Source: Bacteroidota bacterium
Lineage (GTDB): Bacteria > Bacteroidota > Bacteroidia > Chitinophagales > Chitinophagaceae
NCBI GenBank assembly: GCA_026391115.1
Contig: JAPLER010000132.1
Span: 1-5,201, forward strand
Length of the DNA: 5,201 nt
Direction of reading: 5' to 3'
Part shown: positions 1 through 5,201 of the stretch, one piece after another
Numbering within the stretch: the stretch's first letter is position 1
Layout of the letters: every line of letters begins with the position of its first letter
Program-made: the position numbers and the translations under genes
The notes under the pieces: model-generated
The model's input: only the letters and a program-made list of their open reading frames with translations
The model's database searches: none
What the model was told of the DNA's origin: nothing

Positions 1-471
1 AAGTATAGAAGTTTGAACAGTATATAAGTAAGGATTTTCAGTTGACCATAAGTTTGGTTTGGCAATCTTTTCAGATAACTGTTCAAAATTGCTGTTTGTT
101 CCTGCTGCTAGTTTTAGTTTCGTTTTTAATTCAGATACTAAAGCACCAGCTTTGTCAATTACTTTAGATAAGATGATTACATTTTTATTTTCAGTTGATT
201 GATTGGTGATGTTACCACTAACTTTTACTGTTGCCATTTTATCATTAACTACTGGTGTTTCAATAAAAACCCCACTGCTACCCAAGTTCATTTCATCAAT
301 GTGAATTTGATTGGTAGATATCAGATAAACATCTCTATAAATTCCACCAAACAAAGTATAATCACCCGAAATGGGAGGCAAGCCCAAGTCTTTGCTATTA
401 TCAACTTTTATTGCAATACTATTTTTACCAGGGATAGTTACGTAGTTTGAAATATCAAAAGTAAAATACTG
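1..471 (-). pseudogene. GH2 beta-galactosidase-like enzyme, continuation fragment in another frame, partial
   Basis: Reading the minus strand from 471 down to 1 gives about 157 uninterrupted GH2 residues with no start codon of their own. They begin 'QYFTFDISNYVTIPG', which repeats the end of the upstream fragment, and continue with 'GLPPISGDYTLFGGIYRDVYLI'. That is the family's conserved end of the sugar-binding domain. An immunoglobulin-like beta-sandwich domain follows (for example 'KMATVKVSGNITNQ') and leads to 'KPNLWSTENPYLYTVQT', the usual segment just before the catalytic barrel. The open frame begins only after a TAA at 493-495, so the segment can be translated only if joined to the upstream fragment. 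The catalytic TIM barrel should lie beyond the left edge. It is called a pseudogene because of the frame break, but a chimeric assembly join would look the same. Confidence 0.75.
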
Positions 472-537
472 TCTACTTTTACGGCAATAGTGTTATTTCC
501 GGGAATGGAAACGTAGTTAGAAATATCAAAAGTAAAA
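401..537 (-). repeat. Imperfect 66-bp direct repeat at the GH2 break (copies 472-537 and 401-466)
   Basis: Two copies of a 66-bp segment lie exactly 71 bp apart with 5 bases between them. By hand alignment they agree at about 53 of 66 bases. Both encode the same part of the GH2 sugar-binding domain (FTFDISNYVSIPG versus FTFDISNYVTIPG, then NNTIAVKVD versus KNSIAIKVD); the differences are silent or conservative. Because 71 is not a multiple of three, the second copy is out of frame with the first. The similarity stops abruptly at base 466: upstream of it the second copy does not resemble the region before the first copy. Confidence 0.85.
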
Positions 538-905
538 GCAGTATAGCCTCCTTTATGTTCCCCAACAAATTTTCCATTGATGTAAATATTTGCCTTTAAA
601 AATACACCTTCAAAATTAATGAAGAGTTTCTTTCCTGCATATTTATTGGTTAGTAAAAGGTTTTTATGATACCAACCAATGCCTTTGAAATATTTTCTTT
701 GTGTATAGGCATCTATTGCATTCCAAGTATGAGGAAGATTTACAGTTTGCCAAGATGCATCATTGAAATCAGCTTTCTCAGCACCTGCTACATCGCCAGT
801 ATATTGTTTCCACGATTCATTGATACTTTCTTTTTCTCGTTGGGCAAAGCTTGCAATGGAGTTTAGAAATAGTCCAATAATAATGGTTAGGGCATTTTTT
901 TTCAT
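438..905 (-). CDS. GH2 beta-galactosidase-like enzyme, N-terminal fragment (frame broken)
   Basis: This is the N-terminal part of an exported glycoside hydrolase family 2 enzyme, a family that includes beta-galactosidases, beta-glucuronidases and beta-mannosidases. Residues 1-21 form a type I signal peptide (MKKNALTIIIGLFLN..., cleavage expected after SFA), so the enzyme should act in the periplasm or at the cell surface. The rest matches the GH2 sugar-binding (jelly-roll) domain: 'WQTVNLPHTWNAIDA', 'KGIGWYHKNLLL', 'LFINFEGVFLKANIYING' and 'GEHKGGYTAFTFDI' are hallmark segments. The start at 905 is supported by the signal peptide. After 'IAVKVDS' the reading frame enters a second copy of the same region out of phase, adds a nonsense tail (ILLLIFQTT) and stops at 438. 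The 155-residue product lacks the immunoglobulin-like and catalytic barrel domains, so it would be inactive. The family call is strong; the substrate is unknown. Confidence 0.85.
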   Translation of the reverse strand: MKKNALTIIIGLFLNSIASFAQREKESINESWKQYTGDVAGAEKADFNDASWQTVNLPHTWNAIDAYTQRKYFKGIGWYHKNLLLTNKYAGKKLFINFEGVFLKANIYINGKFVGEHKGGYTAFTFDISNYVSIPGNNTIAVKVDSILLLIFQTT

Positions 906-955
906 CTATGAAAGTTTTGGTTTTGAGATAAAGTTTAGGAAATATCTGTTCTAGG

Positions 956-963
956 CAAATCTA
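956..963 (-). promoter_or_regulatory. Candidate Bacteroidota -7 box for the GH2 gene
   Basis: On the minus strand 963-956 reads TAGATTTG, a perfect match to the Bacteroidota -7 consensus TAnnTTTG. It lies about 50 bases upstream of the GH2 start codon, a reasonable leader length. A TTTG that could serve as the -33 element is present at 980-977, but the spacer of about 13 bases is shorter than the usual 17-23. The assignment is therefore tentative. Confidence 0.3.
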
Positions 964-1013
964 ATGGTTGGTATGGCAAAAACTATAAACTACATTTTTG
1001 TTTTTTTGTATAT

Positions 1014-1026
1014 TATTGCTGCAATA
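1014..1026. promoter_or_regulatory. Short palindrome, possible operator
   Basis: TATTGC and GCAATA flank a single central T, giving a perfect 13-bp dyad in the middle of the divergent intergenic region. Its place fits an operator shared by both directions. AraC-family proteins usually bind direct repeats as monomers or tandem dimers, however, and short dyads are frequent in AT-rich DNA. The sequence only shows symmetry; the role is inferred. Confidence 0.2.
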
Positions 1027-1092
1027 CAAACTACCACTCATCAATTACAGCTTTAGTACAATTTTTTATTTACAGATGTTTGTTTGCAACAA

Positions 1093-1176
1093 ATGATAGC
1101 CAAAGAAACATACTATAATAATCAGCTTATATTCTCTAATCTCAAAGAGTTTTGTGAGCCAGTGAACATATTGTAA
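1093..1176 (+). pseudogene. Displaced N-terminus of the AraC regulator (one frame off)
   Basis: An ATG at 1093 opens a frame reading MIAKETYYNNQLIFSNLKEF followed by CEPVNIL and a TAA at 1174-1176. The main AraC frame can be followed upstream of its GTG as 'HIVKNNQYLLSNIEKEG' and is open back to a TGA at 1155-1157. The two frames can be joined only between about 1158 and 1173. Adding one G after GTG at 1162-1164 gives a smooth reading, CEPVEHIVKNNQYLL. The whole gene would then be about 266 residues, a normal AraC-family length. The phrasing of the peptide and the exact overlap window make a real N-terminus more likely than chance. Whether the shift is biological or a base-calling error cannot be told here. 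Confidence 0.6.
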
Positions 1177-1217
1177 AAAACAATCAGTATTTATTAAGCA
1201 ACATAGAAAAAGAAGGT

Positions 1218-1892
1218 GTGGTTGAAATTGAAAGCAAACAATTTGTAAAAGGCATTTGCATTTCTATTGATAGAAATTTAATGAAGCAAGTAGTTGATTA
1301 TATTTTACAACCAGATAGTAATTGTGTAGAAGAAGATGTTACCAATTTTTTTACAACATCTAATTTTTTAGATAGCCATTATAACGATGTTGATACAAAA
1401 GTTGGTGGCCTTTTGAAAGGCTTACCATTTAATGAAATAAATGGATTTAGCTGCCAGCATAACGAAGCCAGGGCAGATTTTTTTTACAAATTGGCAGAAG
1501 CTATTGTGCAAGACCAAATGCCTGTATTTAAACAATTACACAACATTCCATCTATAAAATACAGTACCAAAAAAGACTTGTATAAACGCATACAAAAAGC
1601 TAAAGAACTTATAGATAGCTCTTTTGAAAACGACTTAAACATTAATAATATTGCCACTTATTCTTGTATGAGTGAATATCATTTTTACCGATTGTTTAAG
1701 CAAGTGCAAGGTATTAGCCCAATGCAATACATTATAAAAAAACGCTTGGAGAATGCTAAATATTTAATTGCTCAACAACAAATGCCAATTAGCGAAGTGG
1801 CTTTGCACACTGGCTTTACAGACGTTTTTAGCTTTAGCAAAATGTTTAAAAAACATTTTCAAATGTCGCCAAGTAGTTTGCTAAAAAAATAG
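1218..1892 (+). CDS. AraC-family transcriptional regulator (readable part)
   Basis: This encodes a DNA-binding regulator. The C-terminal ~100 residues form the AraC double helix-turn-helix domain. The first HTH is near residues 140-161 (LNINNIATYSCMSEYHFYRLFK) by position, with 'GISPMQYIIKKRLENAKYLI' linking to the second HTH near 189-218, which carries the family signature 'GFTDVFSFSKMFKKHFQMSP'. The N-terminal ~115 residues are a helical region without a cupin or response-regulator pattern I recognise, so the inducer is unknown. The GTG at 1218 is the only start-like codon in this frame after the TGA at 1155, but homology-like sequence continues upstream of it. The true start was probably ATG 1093 before a one-base loss. 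The gene lies divergent to the GH2 enzyme and 60 bp before the outer-membrane protein gene, so either neighbour may be its target. That regulatory link is inference. Confidence 0.88.
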   Translation: MVEIESKQFVKGICISIDRNLMKQVVDYILQPDSNCVEEDVTNFFTTSNFLDSHYNDVDTKVGGLLKGLPFNEINGFSCQHNEARADFFYKLAEAIVQDQMPVFKQLHNIPSIKYSTKKDLYKRIQKAKELIDSSFENDLNINNIATYSCMSEYHFYRLFKQVQGISPMQYIIKKRLENAKYLIAQQQMPISEVALHTGFTDVFSFSKMFKKHFQMSPSSLLKK

Positions 1893-1909
1893 CAGAAAAC
1901 AACAAATCA

Positions 1910-1964
1910 TTTCTTTAGCATCATCTCATCTTCACATTGCAATTTTAAAAATATGCTAAAGAAA
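1910..1964 (+). promoter_or_regulatory. Perfect 12-bp inverted repeat covering the outer-membrane protein start codon
   Basis: TTTCTTTAGCAT at 1910-1921 is the exact reverse complement of ATGCTAAAGAAA at 1953-1964, with a 31-base loop between. The right arm is the start codon and the next three codons of the downstream gene. In mRNA the two arms could form a 12-bp stem that buries the AUG. The left arm lies in the gap after the AraC stop codon. No U run follows and the stem has few G-C pairs, so it is not a typical terminator. Translational control is inferred from the position; the repeat itself is seen directly. Confidence 0.5.
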
Positions 1965-4382
1965 ATTATCCTTTTCACTTTACTTTTCAATGCCTCCATC
2001 TCATTTGCACAACAAAATACTGTTACAGGTTCTGTAACCAATAAAGAGTTGATAGAAAGTGTAACAATCAATCTTTTCGATACTTATGGTAATAAATTGA
2101 TTAAGTCTGTCTTTTGTGAAGGCAATGGAAGTTTTGTCTTTAATAACATTATCAATGGAACTTATTTCATAAAAATTCAATCAATCAACTTCAATAGTTT
2201 TACAACAGATAGTTTTAAAATTCAAAATGCTGACATCAATTTTCTGCCAATAACTTTAACTACAAACACTAAAAACTTAGCAGAAGTAACTGTTGCCAAT
2301 AAAAAACTTTTTGTAGAAAGGAAAATAGACAGAGTAGTGATAAACCCTGATGCTTTAATAGCCAATACTGCTGTTACAGCTTTAGAAGTTTTAGAAAAAT
2401 CGCCCGGGGTTTTGGTTGATGTGAATGGTAATATTAGTTTAAATGGAAGGCAAGGTGTACAAATTTTTGTAGATGATAAGCCTTTGAATTTAAGTAGTGC
2501 CGATGCTGCCAATTATTTAAAAACAATCACTGCAAGCAATGTAGATGTGGTAGAGTTAATGGTTACCCCGCCTGCAAAATATGATGCAGCAGGCACTGCT
2601 GGTATTATCAATATTAAACTTAAAAAAATAAAGCAAAAAGGCTTTGTCGGTATTATAAACACTGGCTATGGGCAAGGTACCTACTTACGCAGCAACAACA
2701 GTTTGTCTTTTAATTATCGCATTAATAAATTTAATTTTTCAAGTAATGTAAGCCATAATCAAAACAATTCATTTCAAGATTTAACTATCAACAGATTTTA
2801 TTTTACGCCAACAGGCAGCCCAACTTCTACCTTTAAACAAAACACATATTTTGCAAAGTTTCAACGCAGCACTAGTGCAAAAATTGGTGTAGATTTTTAT
2901 GCTACCAACAAATCAACTTTTGGTTTTTCGGTAAGTGGTTTCAACAATCCATTTATTGTAAATACCAGTAACAATGCTTTAGTACTAGATAATAACAATA
3001 ATGTTTCGTCAAAAGTGAATGCATTTAATCCAAGCACCAAACATTGGAAAAACATTAACCTGAATATAAATTACAATTATAAACTAGACAAAAAAGGAAG
3101 TGAAGTCTTATTCAGTGCAGACCTTATTGAGTTTGAACTTCAATCAAATCAAACCTTAACCAATAATATTTTTGATGCCAATAATACTTTCATCAGTAGT
3201 TCTACTTTGCAATCAAGTTTGCCAGCAACCATAAAAATAAGTACATCAAAAATTGATATAACCAAAATATTATCTTCTAACATTAAATTAGAAACGGGTG
3301 CTAAAGCAAGTTTTGTACAATCAAAAAACAACGCCAATTTTTATGATGATATCAGTGGTGTACTTACACCAAATTATGTTTTTAGCAACAATTTTAATTA
3401 TAAAGAAAATATTAATGCTGCTTATTTAACCTTGTCTAAAGACTTTAATAAACTTTCTGCACAATTGGGTGTAAGGCTTGAAAACACTAAGATTGATGCT
3501 ATTCAATATGGCAATCCAACTGTTAAAGATTCAAGTTTTACTTTACAATACACCAATTTATTTCCTACCGTTTTTTTACAATACCAGTTTGATAGCATAC
3601 AAAAACACCAACTCATTTTTTCGGCAAGTCGCCGCATTCAAAGACCCAATTATCAGGATATGAATCCATTTACTTATCCCATAGACCGATATACTTTTTA
3701 TGGTGGCAATCCTTTTTTACAACCTACTTTTTCCTATAATATTGAATTATCTCATGTCTATAAAAATTGGTTAACTACCACATTAGAATGTGGCTATGCA
3801 AAAAATTTAATTCAAGAAACAAATGAACAACGCAATGGTATTTACTACAGCCGCCCAGGAAATTTTGGCAAACAAATTTCTTATGGAATATCAGTAAACG
3901 CTGCATTTAAAGTAAGCAAGTGGTGGAATTTGCAAGTGTATAGTGAGTATAAAAATTTAGGTTATGAATCTTTAATTTATAATCAGTTGTTGAATGATAA
4001 TAAATTTTATTGGTATATAGGGCCCAATAATCAGTTTAACATTAATAAAAATTTAACAGCAGAATTAAATGCCTCTTATCAAAGCAGCATACTTGTAGCA
4101 CAGTTCACAACAATTCCTGTAGCCCAATCCAGTATTGGCTTTGCACAAAAAATACTCAAAGGAAAAGGAACAATAAAACTTAACTTGAGTGATATTTTTT
4201 ATAGCAATCAACCCGGGGGAGATATTAACAATATTGAAAACAGCAAAGCCAATTGGAAAAGTATTTTAGATAGCAGGGTTGTGAGTATTGGTTTTAACTA
4301 CAGGTTTAACAAAGGCAAAACTTTACAAGCCCGAAAAATCAGTGCAAGTGATGAAGAAAAAGGAAGAGTGAAACAAGGTTAG
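1953..4382 (+). CDS. Outer-membrane beta-barrel protein, TonB-dependent-receptor-like
   Basis: This 809-residue protein has the architecture of the Bacteroidota outer-membrane beta-barrel family (Pfam OMP_b-brl_3 type), often annotated as a TonB-dependent receptor. Residues 1-19 are a signal peptide ending SFA before QQ. About 22-108 form a carboxypeptidase-regulatory-like beta-sandwich (TVTGSVTN... GSFVFNNIINGTYFIKI). About 115-225 resemble a plug domain: 'TALEVLEKSPGVLVDVNGNI', 'GVQIFVDDKPL', and 'TPPAKYDAAGTAGIINIKL'. The remainder is a barrel rich in alternating aromatic/polar strands, with 'FSASRRIQRPNYQDMNPF' as a typical conserved segment. It ends in the final strand 'VVSIGFNYRF' and a charged tail with E..R, usual for the family. 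Length and frame are intact. The start at 1953 is fixed by the signal peptide. The substrate is unknown; no SusD-like lipoprotein follows, so glycan import is not supported. It may be cotranscribed with the AraC gene 60 bp upstream. Confidence 0.93.
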   Translation: MLKKIILFTLLFNASISFAQQNTVTGSVTNKELIESVTINLFDTYGNKLIKSVFCEGNGSFVFNNIINGTYFIKIQSINFNSFTTDSFKIQNADINFLPITLTTNTKNLAEVTVANKKLFVERKIDRVVINPDALIANTAVTALEVLEKSPGVLVDVNGNISLNGRQGVQIFVDDKPLNLSSADAANYLKTITASNVDVVELMVTPPAKYDAAGTAGIINIKLKKIKQKGFVGIINTGYGQGTYLRSNNSLSFNYRINKFNFSSNVSHNQNNSFQDLTINRFYFTPTGSPTSTFKQNTYFAKFQRSTSAKIGVDFYATNKSTFGFSVSGFNNPFIVNTSNNALVLDNNNNVSSKVNAFNPSTKHWKNINLNINYNYKLDKKGSEVLFSADLIEFELQSNQTLTNNIFDANNTFISSSTLQSSLPATIKISTSKIDITKILSSNIKLETGAKASFVQSKNNANFYDDISGVLTPNYVFSNNFNYKENINAAYLTLSKDFNKLSAQLGVRLENTKIDAIQYGNPTVKDSSFTLQYTNLFPTVFLQYQFDSIQKHQLIFSASRRIQRPNYQDMNPFTYPIDRYTFYGGNPFLQPTFSYNIELSHVYKNWLTTTLECGYAKNLIQETNEQRNGIYYSRPGNFGKQISYGISVNAAFKVSKWWNLQVYSEYKNLGYESLIYNQLLNDNKFYWYIGPNNQFNINKNLTAELNASYQSSILVAQFTTIPVAQSSIGFAQKILKGKGTIKLNLSDIFYSNQPGGDINNIENSKANWKSILDSRVVSIGFNYRFNKGKTLQARKISASDEEKGRVKQG

Positions 4383-4428
4383 TATTCACTTATTTAAGAT
4401 TCAAAAATTAGCAGGATTTAACAAAGCA

Positions 4429-4464
4429 ATGACAATTTATTTTACGCTATTTGCTATTAAATGA
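4429..4464 (+). other. 11-codon open frame overlapping the next start (ATGA)
   Basis: ATG at 4429 reads MTIYFTLFAIK and ends at TGA 4462-4464, overlapping the ATG at 4461 in an ATGA junction. Such overlaps can couple translation of a leader peptide to the next gene. No ribosome binding site or conservation evidence is visible, and short open frames of this size are common, so it is recorded only as a possibility. Confidence 0.12.
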
Positions 4465-4598
4465 AAGAGAGTATCATCAAAAATTTTTTACAAACCAAAG
4501 ACCCCTTTATTAAATTTTTAAAAGGATTGCTTATTGTCTTTGTTATTATAAGTATTATTAAATTGGGATATAGTTTTGGGATGTCATTAAAAAATTAG
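4461..4598 (+). CDS. Small single-pass membrane protein, 45 residues, unrecognised
   Basis: ATG at 4461 opens a 45-codon frame ending TAG at 4596-4598. The N-terminal half is amphipathic and charged (MKESIIKNFLQTKDPFIK). A hydrophobic stretch at about residues 18-40 (core LLIVFVIISII) forms one predicted membrane helix and includes a GYSFG (GxxxG-type) packing motif near its end; the tail is short (MSLKN). I do not recognise the family. Reasons to call it real are the clear soluble/helix/tail organisation, the position in a gap that otherwise holds no gene, and only 9 bp to the next exported-protein gene, which suggests cotranscription. A role helping or anchoring its neighbour is conceivable but unsupported. 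A small toxin-like peptide is another possibility; nothing in the context favours it. Confidence 0.6.
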   Translation: MKESIIKNFLQTKDPFIKFLKGLLIVFVIISIIKLGYSFGMSLKN

Positions 4599-4607
4599 AC
4601 AATAAAT

Positions 4608-4787
4608 ATGAAAATTAAAACAACGGTACTTGTAGTCTTTTTATTTATTACAAGTTTATTGCAAGCTCAAAAGTTGCAACGTAAAGGCAGCTTGGGCATT
4701 GGGCTTTATACCAATACCCCAGATAGTGTGATACAAAAATTACATTACACAACTGGCTGTGCATTGGCTTACAGCCAAATGATATAA
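4608..4787 (+). CDS. PDZ/alpha-beta-hydrolase-like exported protein, N-terminal fragment (frame broken)
   Basis: ATG at 4608 begins a signal peptide (MKIKTTVLVVFLFITSLLQA before Q), so the protein is exported. The next residues, 'KGSLGIGLYTNTPDSVIQKL', look like the first strands and carboxylate-binding loop of a PDZ domain. After 'TTGCAL' (to 4766) the frame runs into AYSQMI and a TAA at 4785-4787. The expected PDZ continuation, GLQPNDIII, is present immediately but in another frame. One additional G in the GG at 4766-4767 would give CALGLQPND and join the two parts. The gap after the small membrane protein is only 9 bp, so the two are probably one transcript. Confidence 0.7.
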   Translation: MKIKTTVLVVFLFITSLLQAQKLQRKGSLGIGLYTNTPDSVIQKLHYTTGCALAYSQMI

Positions 4788-5201
4788 TTATAAAGGCAAA
4801 TGATAAAGCTATTATTCAGCCAGTTGAAATATTAGCTTTCGCCAAAACCTTAAGAGCAAATGAAGATATACGTGTAACAGTTTTAAGAAATGGAGAGGAG
4901 ATTATTTTGAAAGGAAAAGTGGTAGAAAAACCGAAAGAAAAAAGTGAAACTGCTGATATTGTTTATGGCGAATTTGCTTACAACAAAGGATATGTGCGAA
5001 CCATTTATAAAACACTAAAAAATGCAAAACCTATTGGCACCATTTATTTTATACAAGGTTTACCTTGTTATTCGATGGATAATTTTCAGGCATTAGACAA
5101 AACGAAACAAGCACTTGATGCTATGGTTGATAGAGGCTTTGCTGTATATAGAATGGAAAAGGCAGATATGGGTGATAATATGGGTCAAAATAATTGTGAA
5201 G
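4766..5201 (+). pseudogene. PDZ/alpha-beta-hydrolase-like exported protein, continuation in another frame, partial
   Basis: From 4766 to the right edge a single open frame gives 145 residues without its own plausible start. It first completes a PDZ domain: GLQPNDIIIKANDKAI is the usual helix-turn and strand, then 'ILAFAKTLRANEDIRVTVLR' and 'NGEEIILKGKVVEKP'. A linker is followed by 'GYVRTIYK' and 'IGTIYFIQGLPCYSMDN', which resembles the first core strand and oxyanion-loop region of an alpha/beta hydrolase. Then comes 'KQALDAMVDRGFAVYRMEKADMG', matching the following helix and strand. The nucleophile elbow (GxSxG) and the rest of the triad would lie past the edge. Joined to the upstream fragment, 198 residues are visible, with the PDZ at about 25-105 and the hydrolase starting near 140. 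A periplasmic hydrolase or peptidase with a PDZ substrate-binding module is the best guess; the activity is not proven by the visible part. Confidence 0.65.

Larger units (their letters stand above)
906..1092. other. Divergent intergenic region between the GH2 gene and the AraC regulator
   Basis: These 187 bases separate the two divergent start codons, taking 1093 as the original AraC start. The region is very AT-rich with a T tract near 995-1007. It contains the candidate GH2 -7 box (956-963) and two short symmetric sequences: TATTGC-T-GCAATA at 1014-1026 and TTTGTT-TGC-AACAAA at 1079-1093, the latter touching the AraC ATG. No good TAnnTTTG box was found for the AraC direction. Nothing else coding is supported here. 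Confidence 0.5.

Noticed and set aside
199..450. Plus-strand open frame of 83 codons opposite the GH2 continuation
   Set aside because: It is antisense to a well-supported GH2 segment, and its translation has no recognisable domain or sensible composition.
666..954. Two overlapping plus-strand open frames antisense to the GH2 N-terminus
   Set aside because: They are shadows of the GH2 coding strand with no family resemblance; the GH2 reading explains the sequence.
995..1009. T-rich tract as a terminator
   Set aside because: No stable stem precedes it on either strand and it lies in a divergent promoter region, where a terminator is not expected.
2222..2512. Minus-strand 96-codon open frame inside the barrel gene
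   Set aside because: It is complementary to the conserved plug domain of the outer-membrane protein and has no independent signal.
3149..3663. Short open frames on both strands inside the barrel domain (3149-3337 minus, 3478-3663 plus)
   Set aside because: They lie fully within the intact 809-residue frame, and their translations are not protein-like.
1..4382. Polysaccharide utilization locus (SusC/SusD type)
   Set aside because: A glycosidase and an outer-membrane receptor-like protein are present, but there is no SusD-like lipoprotein. The barrel protein is of the shorter OMP_b-brl_3-like type, not a SusC of about 1000 residues.
4383..4460. Terminator or promoter between the barrel gene and the small membrane protein gene
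   Set aside because: I found no convincing hairpin followed by a T run and no TAnnTTTG box with a -33 element. Only a short direct repeat of GCTATT occurs at the end of the gap.

Overview
The window is AT-rich and reads like a chromosomal or metagenomic segment from Bacteroidota, most likely the Chitinophagaceae. Supporting signs are the exported proteins whose signal peptides end in 'SFAQ' or 'QAQ', an outer-membrane beta-barrel protein of the carboxypeptidase-regulatory/plug/barrel type, a Bacteroidota-type glycoside hydrolase family 2 enzyme, and A-rich start contexts without a clear Shine-Dalgarno sequence. The taxonomic placement is inferred from protein style, not from a marker gene.

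Layout: on the minus strand, 1-905 holds the front part of a GH2 (beta-galactosidase-like) gene that runs off the left edge. It is broken near 466/467, where a 66-bp stretch is present twice (about 80% identical, 71 bp apart) and the frame shifts. A divergent intergenic region follows (906-1092). On the plus strand come an AraC-family regulator (readable frame 1218-1892, with an out-of-phase N-terminus beginning at 1093), an intact 809-residue outer-membrane beta-barrel protein (1953-4382), a 45-residue single-pass membrane protein (4461-4598), and an exported PDZ plus alpha/beta-hydrolase-like protein. This last gene starts at 4608, changes frame near 4766 and runs off the right edge.

Three of the four larger genes are interrupted. 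The AraC and PDZ genes would each be restored by one extra G in a short G run, which points to base-calling errors or recent decay. The GH2 break is different: two diverged copies of the same domain segment are joined abruptly, as expected from illegitimate recombination between paralogues or a chimeric assembly.

The most interesting regulatory structure is a perfect 12-bp inverted repeat (1910-1921 with 1953-1964). Its right arm is the start codon and first codons of the outer-membrane protein gene, so an mRNA hairpin could hide the start. A plausible picture is an AraC regulator lying beside its targets, the divergent glycosidase and the downstream outer-membrane protein. No SusD partner is present, so this is not a classical polysaccharide utilization locus as far as the window shows. 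I found no RNA gene, CRISPR array, insertion sequence or other clearly novel system.
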